A stretch of DNA of 64,000 bases from Elioraea tepida (GTDB lineage Bacteria > Pseudomonadota > Alphaproteobacteria > Acetobacterales > Acetobacteraceae): positions 2,247,001 through 2,311,000 of the forward strand of contig NZ_CP076448.1 of assembly GCF_019203965.1 (NCBI RefSeq). Reading direction: 5' to 3'. Both the position numbers and the translations under genes were made by a program. Positions 28,466 to 37,373 of the stretch are shown here, one piece after another (within the stretch, counting starts at the first letter, position 1; the number at the start of each line of letters is the position of its first letter). A model generated the notes under the pieces. It was not told where the DNA came from. It ran no database searches and saw only the letters and a program-made list of their open reading frames with translations.

Positions 28466-30481
28466 TCACCGCACCGGGGCGTGGGCGCGAAGCGCCTCGA
28501 GGCTTGCCGCCGCGAGCGGCGGCACGGCAAGGAAGGCACGCCGCGCCGCCTCGGCTCCGTCGCCGCAGGCCTGCTCGAGCGCGCGTGCCGCCTCGGCGAG
28601 AGCGGTCGCGCCGAACGTGCCGGCAGCACTTCTCAGCCCGTGCGCGAGATGGGCGACAGCGCTGAGGTCCCCGTCGGCGACAGCGCGCTCGAGCTGGGCG
28701 AGCCGCGCCTCCGTCTCCTCGCTGAACACGGAGAGCAGATGCGCCATCCGCCCTGGCCCGACCGCTTCAGCCATCTCGGCGAGCACGGAGGGATCGACCG
28801 CGGGCCTCGGTCCCGAAGGCGGCCGCGGCGCGGTCGCACGCCCCGCGAGCGCGCGGGCGACGGCCTCGAGCAGCGTCTTGGGATCGACCGGCTTGGCGAC
28901 ATAGCCGTCCATCCCCGCGGCGAGGCAGGCCTCGCGATCCTCTGGCCGTGCCGCCGCCGTCATCGCGACGATCGGCACGCGGCCCGCCTCTCCGCCGAGG
29001 CTGCGGATCGCCGCCGTCGCCTCGAGTCCGGTTCGTTTCGGCATCTGCACGTCCATCAGCACGAGGTCGAACCCGCCGGAGGCGGCGCGCGCCACGGCCG
29101 CCTCGCCATCCTCGACGATCTCGACAGCGTAACCGGCGCGGCGGAGCACAGTGGCGGCGACGATCTGGTTGGCCCGGCTGTCCTCGGCGAGCAGGATCCT
29201 CCCGAGCGCCCCTGGCCGCGGCGTCGGTTCGAGGGGGCGTGGCACAAGCGGTGCCGCAGCCGGGGTCGGCACGGCTGCGCCCTCGGCCGCGACCGCAAGC
29301 GGCAGGGTCACGGTGAAGGTGGAGCCGCGGCCCGGTGCGGAGGTGAGCGTGATCGTTCCCCCCATCAGCGTCACGAGACGGCGGCAGATGGTCAGCCCGA
29401 GCCCCGAGCCGCCGAACCGGGCGCCGATCGAGGCGTCGGCCTGGGTCCAGTGCCGAAACAGTTTCGCCTGCACCTCGGGCGGGATGCCGATGCCCGTGTC
29501 GGCGACCGCGAGGCGAACCAGCACCCTGTCCTTCCCCTCCGCGCCGAGGCGCTCGGCGGTGACCGTCACGCCGCCGACGGCGGTGAACTTCACCGCATTG
29601 TCGACGAGGTTCCGCAGCACCTGGCGAAGACGCTGGGCATCGCCTCGGAGCACCGGCGGCAGGGCAGGATCGAGGCGCGCACCGAGCGTGATGCCCTTGG
29701 CGGCGGCGACCGGGGCGGCGAGGTCGAGCACGGCGCGGATCGTGTCAGCAAGCGCGAAGGGGCTGTCGTCGAGCCGAAGCATGCCCGCCTCGATGCGGCT
29801 GATGTCGAGGATGTCGTTGATGATCGCGAGCAGGTCCTGGCCGCAGCGGCGTGCGGTCTCGACGTAGCTCCTCTGCTCCTCGGTCAGCTCGGTGTCGCCG
29901 AGGAGCGCGAGCGTGCCCAGCATGCCGTTCATCGGCGTGCGGATCTCGTGGCTCATCGTCGCGAGGAAGTCGGACTTGGTCCGGCTTGCCCGTTCGGCGG
30001 CGCGCCGCGCGCGTGCGGCACGCTCTTCGGCGCGGCGACGTAGGGTGACGTCGTGCTGGATGCCGATGAAATAGGCGAGCCTGCCGCCCTCGCCGAACAC
30101 CGGGGCGATGCGGAGTTCGTTCCAGAACCGGCTGCCGTCGCGCCGGTAGTTCACCATCTCGACCGTCACGGGCCTCGCGGCGGCGATCGCGCGCCGAACC
30201 TTCGCCACTGCCCGGGGATCGGTCTCCCGCCCCTGGAGGAAGCGGCAGTTGCGCCCGAGCACCTCCTCAGGCGCATAGCCCGTGATGCGCGTGAAGGCCG
30301 GGTTGAGGAAGACGATCGGGCAGTCCTCGCGCGACGGATCGGAGATCACGACACCGGTCGGCGCCGCTGCGATCGCCGCCGCAAGGATCGACCCCGCCAT
30401 GTTCGCCCCTTCGGCTGCGCCGAACTCCGGCAGGGCGGCGTTCGCCGCAGGCCGGGTGTCGCCCGCAGCCTCCGAGGTCAT
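28466..30481 (-). CDS. LOV-domain hybrid histidine kinase (LOV-HisKA-HATPase-REC-HPt)
   Basis: A 671-aa soluble sensor kinase. Residues about 30-146 form a PAS/LOV domain with the photoadduct motif GRNCRFLQG (Cys79), plus the flavin-contact residues in [14 protein letters not shown] and IGIQHDVT. A coiled linker leads to the H-box [10 protein letters not shown] (His178), N-box [18 protein letters not shown] and [10 protein letters not shown] receiver follows with phospho-Asp477 ([11 protein letters not shown]) and a C-terminal HPt with [13 protein letters not shown] (His614). No membrane segment is seen. This is the layout of a blue-light or redox sensor feeding a phosphorelay; output partners are not in sight. 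The ATG overlaps the apt stop by 4 nt. Confidence 0.93.
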   Translation of the reverse strand: MTSEAAGDTRPAANAALPEFGAAEGANMAGSILAAAIAAAPTGVVISDPSREDCPIVFLNPAFTRITGYAPEEVLGRNCRFLQGRETDPRAVAKVRRAIAAARPVTVEMVNYRRDGSRFWNELRIAPVFGEGGRLAYFIGIQHDVTLRRRAEERAARARRAAERASRTKSDFLATMSHEIRTPMNGMLGTLALLGDTELTEEQRSYVETARRCGQDLLAIINDILDISRIEAGMLRLDDSPFALADTIRAVLDLAAPVAAAKGITLGARLDPALPPVLRGDAQRLRQVLRNLVDNAVKFTAVGGVTVTAERLGAEGKDRVLVRLAVADTGIGIPPEVQAKLFRHWTQADASIGARFGGSGLGLTICRRLVTLMGGTITLTSAPGRGSTFTVTLPLAVAAEGAAVPTPAAAPLVPRPLEPTPRPGALGRILLAEDSRANQIVAATVLRRAGYAVEIVEDGEAAVARAASGGFDLVLMDVQMPKRTGLEATAAIRSLGGEAGRVPIVAMTAAARPEDREACLAAGMDGYVAKPVDPKTLLEAVARALAGRATAPRPPSGPRPAVDPSVLAEMAEAVGPGRMAHLLSVFSEETEARLAQLERAVADGDLSAVAHLAHGLRSAAGTFGATALAEAARALEQACGDGAEAARRAFLAVPPLAAASLEALRAHAPVR

Positions 30482-30994
30482 CGGTCGTAGGTCACGAGGC
30501 TGTCGAACGGCACATCGAGCCGCGCGCGGCCGCCGAGGAAGGTGAGCTCGATCAGCGCCGCTGCCGCCGGCACGACCGCCCCGACGCGACGAAGGAGCGT
30601 GATCCCGGCCGCCATCGTCCCGCCGGTGGCGAGCAGGTCGTCCACCACTACAACGCGCGCCCCGGGAGGCACGAGCCCGTCCTGAACCTCGATCCGGTCG
30701 GTGCCGTATTCGAGCGCGTAGTCATGGCCGACCACCCGCCCCGGCAGCTTGCCCCTCTTGCGGAGCATCACGAAGCCAGAGCCGAGCTTCAGCGCGAGCG
30801 GGGCGGCAACGAGGAAGCCGCGGCTTTCGACACCGGCGATCAGATCGGGCTGGTGTCGTCGCACGCGCGCGGCCATCCGCGCCATCGCCACCGCCCAGGC
30901 CTCGCCATGCGCGAGCAGCGTCGAGATTGTCGTAGAAGAGGATGCCCGGCTTCGGAAAGTCCGGAATGGTGCGGATGTGCTCGCGCAGGTCCAT
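30478..30994 (-). pseudogene. apt: Adenine phosphoribosyltransferase, frameshifted by one extra base
   Basis: Reading from ATG 30994 (GGGAGAG upstream) gives [22 protein letters not shown] and then nonsense. Dropping one T of the pair at 30927-30928 (an A in the coding strand, just after codon 22) restores [19 protein letters not shown]. The frame then continues intact to [15 protein letters not shown] and the PRPP-binding motif [14 protein letters not shown], ending at 30478. The repaired product would be 171 aa, the normal Apt length, salvaging adenine to AMP. Everything else looks conserved, so the break is recent or a sequence error. It shares a 4-nt overlap with the LOV kinase gene. Confidence 0.88.
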
Positions 30995-31098
30995 GCGACT
31001 CTCCCGGAGGTCGACCCCAGGGGATGCTAGAGCACAGGGCTCGGGCCTGGGAACCACCTGTGCGGCGCCATGCGCTGATCGATCCGAGGCCGTGCCGA

Positions 31099-31112
31099 TT
31101 GATCCGGATCAA
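31099..31112 (+). promoter_or_regulatory. Perfect FNR/FixK-type operator
   Basis: TTGATCCGGATCAA matches the consensus TTGAT-N4-ATCAA of FNR/FixK/Anr-type oxygen-responsive regulators on both arms and is a full palindrome. Its centre is about 97 bp before the ATG of the DUF6969-like gene and about 112 bp before the divergent apt start. A TATGGT at 31146-31151 could serve as a -10. Site identity is clear; which gene it controls is inferred. Confidence 0.7.
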
Positions 31113-31202
31113 GGCAGCGCCGGCACGGCCGAGGCGAGGGTGTGGTATGGTGGTGTCAGGTGCGTGCTTGCCCTTCCTTGGCGGTTGCCGGCCGGTCGTG
31201 CC

Positions 31203-31970
31203 ATGAGCGGTGCGAGCGAGACCGATGTGTTCATTCCGCCTCTGCGTCCCGAGCCGGTTCGCTTCGAGGACCTCTCCGTCGCGCGGCTCGAGCGGATGGC
31301 GGAGGCCGGCCAGAGATTGATCGCAACAGCGCGGATCCTCGCCAAGACCGGTGACTCGGTGGTCAGCGAGGTGACGGGAGCGTGCTGGCCGATCAAACCT
31401 TACGCCCACTATCCGGACGGGGACGTGGTGGATGAGGAGAGCGGCGCGCAATTCTTCTACCACGTCCACCCTCTGCCGACGCTCGCGCCCGGAGCAAAGG
31501 GCGAGGCCTCGCTCGCCGGCCACTTCCACTGCTTCGCGTCAGTGACCGGGCGCGACCACACCGCTGCTCCGTCGGAGCCGAGGCGTGGGTCGGGGAAGGC
31601 GCACCTCATCGCGGTCGAGGTCGACCGGTTCGGCCTGCCGGTCCGGCTGTTCACGACCAATCGCTGGGTGACGGACGAGACCTGGGTCGAGGCCGAGGCA
31701 GCGGCGCGGCTCGCTGACCGATTCCTGGTCGAGATCGCGCGGCCGTCGCTTTCGGCGTCGATCTGGATCTCGTCCCTCGTCCGGCTGTTCCAGCCGCAGA
31801 TCGCCGCTCTGCTCGAGGCGCGCGATGCCGCCGTCGCCGCGCTCGCGCGCCTCAAGCCAGGGCGGGACCCGTTGGAGGACCGCAGCCTCGAAGTGCCCTC
31901 GGCGCTTCTGGTCTCCGTCGAGGCGCAGATGGCAGCGGTCCGGGCCGCCCTCGCCCTGCGAAAGGGCTAG
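31203..31970 (+). CDS. Uncharacterised protein, DUF6969-like
   Basis: A 255-aa soluble protein with no signal or membrane segment. Notable stretches are ILAKTGDSVVSEVTG, YPDGDVVDEESGAQFFYHVHP and LAGHFHCFASV. HLIAVEVDRFGLPVRLFTTNRWVTDETWV follows, then LFQPQIAALLEARD. From memory this pattern matches DUF6969, a family of unknown function in Rhodospirillales. The H-x-H / H-F-H clusters could bind a metal, but that is only a guess. ATG 31203 begins the conserved part. A perfect FNR-type box lies upstream, suggesting oxygen-linked control. Confidence 0.75.
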   Translation: MSGASETDVFIPPLRPEPVRFEDLSVARLERMAEAGQRLIATARILAKTGDSVVSEVTGACWPIKPYAHYPDGDVVDEESGAQFFYHVHPLPTLAPGAKGEASLAGHFHCFASVTGRDHTAAPSEPRRGSGKAHLIAVEVDRFGLPVRLFTTNRWVTDETWVEAEAAARLADRFLVEIARPSLSASIWISSLVRLFQPQIAALLEARDAAVAALARLKPGRDPLEDRSLEVPSALLVSVEAQMAAVRAALALRKG

Positions 31971-31976
31971 CCGCCC

Positions 31977-32177
31977 TTGGGCCGTGGCGCTGTCGCGCTC
32001 CTCGTCGGCCTCGCCGGTTTCGTCGCCTACCTGCTTGTGGTGCTCGAGCTTGCCGCGTTGGTCGCGGGAGCGCATTGGGCGGTCGAGTTGCTGTTCTTCG
32101 CGGCGGCCGGGGTGGTCTGGGCGCTGCCTGCGGCGCGCCTGATCCGTTGGGCCGTGGGGAGACGGGCGCGGCGCTGA
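31977..32177 (+). CDS. Small membrane protein, DUF2842 family
   Basis: A 66-aa protein starting at TTG, 6 bp after the previous stop. It has two hydrophobic segments (about residues 5-30 and 34-56) separated by AGAHWAVELLFFAAAGVVWALPAARLIRW, which resembles DUF2842, a small inner-membrane family common in alphaproteobacteria. A short basic C terminus (GRRARR) should face the cytoplasm. Function unknown. Tight spacing suggests co-expression with the DUF6969-like gene. Confidence 0.75.
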   Translation: MGRGAVALLVGLAGFVAYLLVVLELAALVAGAHWAVELLFFAAAGVVWALPAARLIRWAVGRRARR

Positions 32178-32189
32178 GTGCTGGGCGAA

Positions 32190-32205
32190 AGGGGCACCGG
32201 CCCCT
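32190..32205 (+). terminator. Small GC hairpin after the DUF2842 gene
   Basis: AGGGGC, a 4-base ACCG loop, then GCCCCT form a perfect 6-bp stem 13 bp beyond the stop. No T-run follows, so this is a weak terminator candidate between two transcription units. Confidence 0.35.
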
Positions 32206-32295
32206 CCGACACGGAAGCTTCATCGATCCGCCACCGTGGCGTAACCTGCGCGGCCTAAACGCCGCGAGGCCACGAACCCAAGGGAGAGGCGAGAG

Positions 32296-33735
32296 ATGCA
32301 TCGCAGGTCACTTCTGGCTGGCGCGACCGTCGCGCTGGCGCTTGCCGCTGCGCCCGCGGGCGCGCAGCAGCGGACGGAGATCCAGTTCTGGTACGGCCTC
32401 GGCGGCGCGCTCGGCGAGCGCGTCCAGGAACAGGTCAGGCGCTTCAACGAGAGCCAGAACCAGTACACGGTCAACGCGCAATTCCGCGGCGGCTATGTCG
32501 AGGTGATGACGGGCGCGATCGCCGCCTGGCGTGCAGGCAACCCGCCGCACATCGCCCAGGTGTTCGAGGTGGGCACGGCGACGATGATGGCCGCAGGGCC
32601 GGCCATCAAGCCGGTCTGGCAGCTCTCGCAGGAGACCGGCATAGCCATCGACCCGTCGCGGTATCTGGCCGGCGTGCGCGGCTACTACAGCGACACCCAG
32701 GGCAGGCTCGTCTCGATGCCGCACAATTCCTCCTCGGCGCTGATGTGGGTGAACCTCGACGCCTTCGAGAAGGCCGGGATCACCGAGATGCCGCGGACCT
32801 GGCGGGAGGTGCGCGCCGCTGCCGAGAAGCTCAAGGCGGCGAACGCGACGCCGTGCGTGATGACCACCACCTGGCCGACCTGGGTGATGTTCGAGCAGCA
32901 ATCGGCGATCCACGACGTGGCGCTGGCGAAGCCCGCCAACGGGTTCGAGGGCATGAACGTCGAGATGAATCTCGGCGATCCGTTCTTCCTCAAGCACGTG
33001 CAGTTCCTGCTCGACCTGCAGAAGGACGGCCTGTTCCGCTATGCCGGGCGGGACAATGCCGCGGGCAATCTCTTCCCCTCGGGCGAGTGCGCGATCGGCT
33101 TCGGCTCCTCCGCGGGCCGCGCGCAGATCGAGCGTGACGCGAAGTTCAGGTGGGCCTCGCTGCCGCTGCCCTACCATGACGACTGGCCGGGGCTGAACGG
33201 ACCCTCGGCGCGTGACACGCTCATCGCTGCGCTCGATCCAGCAGCGCTGACCCCGGAACAGGCGCTCGATGCGCTGAAGGCGATCAAGTCGGCCTCCACG
33301 GCGCCCGGGCCCCGCAACGGCATTATCGGCGGCGCCTCGCTCTGGACGCTGACGGCCCGCAACCGCACGCCGCAGGAATACGCCGCCGTCGCCGCCTTCT
33401 ACGCCTTCATCAGCCGCCCCGAGGAGGATGCGTGGTGGCACCAGGTGACGGGCTATGTGCCGCTGACCACCGCCGCCTACGAGATGTCCCGCGCGCAGGG
33501 CTACTACCAGCGCAACCCGGGCGCTGATGCGGCGATCATCCAGCTCAACCGCGCCGCACCGACGCCGAACAGCCGGGGCTTCCGCCTCGGCGGCATGGTC
33601 GAGATCCGCAACATCATCCAGGAGGAGCTCGAGAAGGCGTTGCAGGGCCAGCAGACCGCCCAGGCCGCGCTCGAGGCCGCCAACCGCCGCGCCAACGTGG
33701 TGCTGCGCAACTTCGAGCGGGCGAACCGCTCCTGA
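32296..33735 (+). CDS. ugpB: ABC binding protein, glycerol-3-phosphate/sugar type (UgpB-like)
   Basis: A 479-aa periplasmic binding protein. The signal peptide (MHRRSLLAGATVALALAAAP, cut near AGAQ) is followed by TEIQFWYGLGGALGERVQEQVRRFN. FRGGYVEVMTGAIAAWRAGNPPHIAQVFEVGTATMM and GYYSDTQGRLVSMPHNSSSALMWVN are close to UgpB, the sn-glycerol-3-phosphate/glycerophosphodiester receptor. A coiled C-terminal tail (EELEKALQGQQTAQAALEAA) matches the end of UgpB. GGGAGAGG precedes the ATG. The gene order B-A-E-C that follows is the Ugp order. Confidence 0.88.
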   Translation: MHRRSLLAGATVALALAAAPAGAQQRTEIQFWYGLGGALGERVQEQVRRFNESQNQYTVNAQFRGGYVEVMTGAIAAWRAGNPPHIAQVFEVGTATMMAAGPAIKPVWQLSQETGIAIDPSRYLAGVRGYYSDTQGRLVSMPHNSSSALMWVNLDAFEKAGITEMPRTWREVRAAAEKLKAANATPCVMTTTWPTWVMFEQQSAIHDVALAKPANGFEGMNVEMNLGDPFFLKHVQFLLDLQKDGLFRYAGRDNAAGNLFPSGECAIGFGSSAGRAQIERDAKFRWASLPLPYHDDWPGLNGPSARDTLIAALDPAALTPEQALDALKAIKSASTAPGPRNGIIGGASLWTLTARNRTPQEYAAVAAFYAFISRPEEDAWWHQVTGYVPLTTAAYEMSRAQGYYQRNPGADAAIIQLNRAAPTPNSRGFRLGGMVEIRNIIQEELEKALQGQQTAQAALEAANRRANVVLRNFERANRS

Positions 33736-33774
33736 GGCGCGCGGCAGTGCCGCAGCTTCCTGACTGACGGGCAG

Positions 33775-33799
33775 GGCCGCCCCGCCGCACGGGGCGGCC
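33775..33799 (+). promoter_or_regulatory. Perfect 10-bp intercistronic hairpin after ugpB
   Basis: GGCCGCCCCG, loop CCGCA, then CGGGGCGGCC form a perfect stem 40 bp after the ugpB stop and 24 bp before ugpA. As after the Liv binding-protein gene, no T-run follows, which suggests mRNA protection or partial attenuation to favour the binding protein. Confidence 0.65.
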
Positions 33800-33822
33800 T
33801 CACCCGAGCGGAGGGGCCCCGG

Positions 33823-34704
33823 ATGCAGAGGCGGGTGATCTTCCCAGACAAGGGCCTTCCCTACCTGCTGCTCGCACCGCAGCTTGCGATCACCCTCGTC
33901 TTCTTCTTCCTGCCTGCGGGGCAGGCGATCTGGTTCAGCTTCCTGCGCCAGGACGCCTTCGGCATACGCACCGAGTTCGTCTGGTTCGAGAACTTCGCGG
34001 AACTCTTCGCCGACCCGCTCTATCTCGACTCGATCCGTGTGACGGTGGTGTTCGCGGCCGGCGTCACCCTGCTCGCGATGTCCGTGGCGCTCGGCCTTGC
34101 CGTGCTCGCCGACCGCCAGATCCGCGGCGCGACCGCCTACAAGACGCTGCTGATCTGGCCCTATGCGATCGCGCCGGCGATCGCGGCGATCCTCTGGATC
34201 TTCATCTTCCACCCGCAGATCGGCCTCGCTGGGCGTTTCCTCAACGGCATCGGCGTCGCCTGGGACTACAAGCTCAACGGCGCCCAGGCACTGCTTGTGG
34301 TCGTGCTCGCCTCGGCGTGGAAGCAGGTCTCCTACAACTTCCTGTTCTTCCTCGCAGGGCTGCAGTCCATCCCGCGCAGCGTGCTCGAGGCGGCAGCGAT
34401 CGATGGCGCCTCGGAGTCGCGCAGGTTCTGGACAATCGTGTTCCCGCTTCTCTCGCCCACCACCTTCTTCCTGCTCGTGATCAACATCACCTACGCGTTC
34501 TTCGACACGTTCGGGGTGATCGACGCCCTGACCAAGGGAGGCCCCGCGAAGGCGACGACGACGCTGATCTACCGGGCCTATATCGACGGCCGGGTGAATC
34601 TCGACCTCGGGTCGTCCTCGGCGCAGTCGGTGGTGCTGATGGTCGCGGTGATCGCTCTCACAGCCCTGCAGTTCCGCTACATCGAGCGCAAGGTGCACTA
34701 CTGA
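33823..34704 (+). CDS. ugpA: ABC permease (UgpA-like)
   Basis: A 293-aa permease of the MalF/UgpA type with six expected membrane spans. It begins near [28 protein letters not shown]. The EAA loop is [27 protein letters not shown], typical of UgpA. GGAGGGG lies 8-9 nt before the ATG. Its TGA overlaps the ugpE start (TGATG). Confidence 0.9.
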   Translation: MQRRVIFPDKGLPYLLLAPQLAITLVFFFLPAGQAIWFSFLRQDAFGIRTEFVWFENFAELFADPLYLDSIRVTVVFAAGVTLLAMSVALGLAVLADRQIRGATAYKTLLIWPYAIAPAIAAILWIFIFHPQIGLAGRFLNGIGVAWDYKLNGAQALLVVVLASAWKQVSYNFLFFLAGLQSIPRSVLEAAAIDGASESRRFWTIVFPLLSPTTFFLLVINITYAFFDTFGVIDALTKGGPAKATTTLIYRAYIDGRVNLDLGSSSAQSVVLMVAVIALTALQFRYIERKVHY

Positions 34705-35606
34705 TGCACGCCCCTGTCTCCGCCGCCGCGCTTGCCGAGGCAGATCGGGCCACCCGCGCGGCGGACCGGGCGCGGCGCAACGGCGCGCTTGTCACGCATG
34801 CAATCCTGATCCTCGGCGTGGCGCTGTTCGCGCTGCCGATCTGGATCGTGCTGATGGGCTCGACCCACGACGCGGCCACGATCAGCCGCGGCGAGGTGCC
34901 CCTGCTGCCAGGCGCGGAAGGCCTCGCCAACTACCTCACCGCCTGGGGCGAGGGCTCGGCCAAGACGACGCGCGCTCCGGTCAGCGCGATGATGCTGAAC
35001 AGTTTCGTGATGGCGCTCTTGATCACCTTCGGCAAGATCGCGATCTCGCTCACCTCCGCCTATGCCGTGGTGTTCTTCCGCTTCCCCGGCAGGATGCTCG
35101 CCTTCTGGTCGATCTTCATCACGCTGATGCTGCCTGTTGAGGTGCGAATCTTTCCGACCTTCAAGGTCGTCTCCGACCTCGGCCTCGTGAACACCTATGC
35201 CGGGCTGATCGTGCCGCTGATCGCCTCGGCCACGGCGACGCTCCTGTTCCGCCAGTTCTTCCTCACCATCCCCGACGAGCTCGTCGAGGCGGCGAAGATG
35301 GACGGAGCCGGTCCGTTGCGCTTCTTCAAGGACGTCGTGCTGCCGCTCTCGACCACGAACATGGCGGCGCTGTTCGTCATCATGTTCGTCTATGGCTGGA
35401 ACCAGTATCTCTGGCCGCTCCTGATCACCACGACCGGCGACGTCGAGACGATCGTGATCGGCATCGTGCGGATGCTCGGGTCGGAGGCCGACACCGACTG
35501 GCACATCGTGATGGCGACAACGGTGATGGCGCTCCTACCCCCCGTCGCGGTCGTGATCCTGATGCAGCGGTGGTTCGTCAAGGGCCTCGTTGAGAGCGAG
35601 AAGTGA
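34704..35606 (+). CDS. ugpE: ABC permease (UgpE-like)
   Basis: A 300-aa permease of the MalG/UgpE type. The coupling loop reads [25 protein letters not shown], and [15 protein letters not shown] near the C terminus is strongly UgpE-like. The N terminus carries a soluble Ala/Arg-rich lead before the first span ([21 protein letters not shown]). The start is the ATG in TGATG at the ugpA stop; the ATPase gene begins 11 bp after its end. Confidence 0.9.
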   Translation: MHAPVSAAALAEADRATRAADRARRNGALVTHAILILGVALFALPIWIVLMGSTHDAATISRGEVPLLPGAEGLANYLTAWGEGSAKTTRAPVSAMMLNSFVMALLITFGKIAISLTSAYAVVFFRFPGRMLAFWSIFITLMLPVEVRIFPTFKVVSDLGLVNTYAGLIVPLIASATATLLFRQFFLTIPDELVEAAKMDGAGPLRFFKDVVLPLSTTNMAALFVIMFVYGWNQYLWPLLITTTGDVETIVIGIVRMLGSEADTDWHIVMATTVMALLPPVAVVILMQRWFVKGLVESEK

Positions 35607-35616
35607 GAGGGCGCGC

Positions 35617-36762
35617 ATGGCCACACTGACCATCGAGGGCGTGCGCAAGGATTTCGGCGGAACGCAGGTCCTGCACGGCATCGACCTCGCGGTGGGCGAG
35701 GGGGAGCTGATCGTGATCGTCGGCGCCTCGGGCTGCGGCAAATCGACGCTTCTGCGCATCGTCGCCGGGCTCGAGACCGCGACCTCGGGGCGGATCCTGA
35801 TCGACGGGGTGGATGTGACGCGCCTCGAACCGAAGGACCGCGACATCGCCATGGTGTTCCAGAACTACGCCCTTTATCCGCACATGAGCGTGTTCGACAA
35901 CATGGCCTACGGGCTCAGGATCAGGGGGCTGCCGAAGGCCGAGATCGCCGCGCGCGTGCGCCAGGCGGCCGACCTCCTCGGCATCGGCGGTCTGCTCGAG
36001 CGGCGGCCGCGCCAGCTCTCGGGCGGGCAGCGCCAGCGCGTGGCGATGGGCCGGGCGATCGTGCGCGAGCCGAAACTGTTCCTGTTCGACGAGCCGCTCT
36101 CCAACCTCGACGCCAAGCTCCGGGTCGCGATGCGCGCCGAGATCAAGCGGCTGCAGCGTCGGCTCGGTGTCACCTCGCTCTACGTCACGCACGACCAGGT
36201 GGAGGCGATGACGCTCGGCGACCGGCTGGTCGTGATGCATGCGGGGCGCGCCGAGCAGGTCGCCACCCCGATGGAGGTGTGGTCGCGGCCCGCCAACACC
36301 TTCGTCGCCGGGTTCATCGGTGCGCCGGCGATGAACTTCCTCGCCGCGACCCTCGCCCCGGGTGGCGAGGCGGCGGTGCTCAAGGCCGGGCCTACCCTCC
36401 CCTTCATCGACGGCCGCCGCCCGCTCCCGGACGGGGCGCCGCTGACCATCGGCATACGCCCCGAGCATCTCGTCGTCGCGTCCGACGGGCCGTTCGCGCT
36501 CAGGGTCGACCTCGTCGAGCCGCTGGGCGCCGAGAGCCTCGTGCACGGGCTGCTTCCTTCAGGCGAGGCGCTGACGGTGCGCCTCAGCGGCTCCTCGCCT
36601 CTGCCCGGGGCGATCCTGCCGCTCTCGGCACCGCCGCTGAACATTCACGTCTTCGAAGCAGAGAGTGGGCGGCGCGTCGATGGGCTTCACCTGCCGCGCA
36701 ACCCGCAGGCACAAGGCGCGGTCGCCGGCGCCTCCGTTGCCAATGGCGCCGCCGATCGGTAA
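35617..36762 (+). CDS. ugpC: ABC transporter ATPase (UgpC-like)
   Basis: A 381-aa ATPase. Walker A is GASGCGKST, the Q-loop [11 protein letters not shown], the signature [12 protein letters not shown], Walker [17 protein letters not shown] and the H-loop [17 protein letters not shown]-terminal TOBE domain ([27 protein letters not shown]) is present, as in UgpC/MalK. The ATG at 35617, with GAGAGGG upstream, is chosen over an in-frame start inside ugpE. Shared MalK-type ATPases can serve more than one permease. Confidence 0.9.
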   Translation: MATLTIEGVRKDFGGTQVLHGIDLAVGEGELIVIVGASGCGKSTLLRIVAGLETATSGRILIDGVDVTRLEPKDRDIAMVFQNYALYPHMSVFDNMAYGLRIRGLPKAEIAARVRQAADLLGIGGLLERRPRQLSGGQRQRVAMGRAIVREPKLFLFDEPLSNLDAKLRVAMRAEIKRLQRRLGVTSLYVTHDQVEAMTLGDRLVVMHAGRAEQVATPMEVWSRPANTFVAGFIGAPAMNFLAATLAPGGEAAVLKAGPTLPFIDGRRPLPDGAPLTIGIRPEHLVVASDGPFALRVDLVEPLGAESLVHGLLPSGEALTVRLSGSSPLPGAILPLSAPPLNIHVFEAESGRRVDGLHLPRNPQAQGAVAGASVANGAADR

Positions 36763-36875
36763 CACTCCGCGCCACCCTGCTCCGGGCCGGGGGCAGGCGG
36801 GCAGATGGAGGCGATGATCGAGGACGCGCGCCCATCCGCGCTCGGAAGATGGGGAGAGCCCCCGCCGGTGGGGCG

Positions 36876-37373
36876 ATGACCCGCGACCAGGCCGAGACGC
36901 GCTGCGAGCCGCCGGGCGGCGAGACCGTCGCCCATGAACTTGTGCGTGTGCCGCCGCCCACCGTCACCCGCGATGAGATCGACCTCCTGATCCGCCGCGC
37001 CGGTCTGACCTTGAACGCCGGGCAGAAGGCGGATCTGGCGGTGGCGTACCAGCACATCGTCACGCTCGCCGCGAAACTGCCGAGAGCCCGCCCCTTCGCG
37101 GACGAACCGGCCTTCGTGTTCCACCCGCCCCTCCCGAGCCCCCCGATCCCTCCAGCCTGGCAGCCGGCGGCGACCGCAACCACGAAACCGGCAGGGAAGA
37201 AGCCGGTCGCCACCCGCACGAAGGGCGCGCGCAAGGCTGCCGCGGCGGCGAAGGCGGCCGCCCAGCCGACGGCGGCGCGGAAGGTCAGGCCCGCCAAGCC
37301 GACCGGGGCAAGGGGAGGGAGAGCGAAGCGGCGCGCCGCGAAGGGCCGGACGAAGCCCGCCCGGCGCACATGA
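36876..37373 (+). CDS. AtzG/GatC-like amidase partner with long basic tail
   Basis: A 165-aa protein. Residues 31-85 (TRDEIDLLIRRAGLTLNAGQKADLAVAYQHIVTLAAKLP, then AFVFHP) resemble AtzG/DUF4089, a small GatC-like subunit that wraps around an AtzE-type amidase. Residues 98-165 are a low-complexity Ala/Lys/Arg/Pro tail, strongly basic, which AtzG does not normally have. Its stop overlaps the amidase ATG by 4 nt, fitting a 1:1 complex. An ATG at 36849 is an alternative start. The role is inferred by context and weak similarity. Confidence 0.6.
   Translation: MTRDQAETRCEPPGGETVAHELVRVPPPTVTRDEIDLLIRRAGLTLNAGQKADLAVAYQHIVTLAAKLPRARPFADEPAFVFHPPLPSPPIPPAWQPAATATTKPAGKKPVATRTKGARKAAAAAKAAAQPTAARKVRPAKPTGARGGRAKRRAAKGRTKPARRT

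Noticed and set aside
30920-30935. Programmed ribosomal frameshift in apt
   Set aside because: No slippery heptamer, internal Shine-Dalgarno or downstream structure is evident, and apt is not a known frameshift gene.
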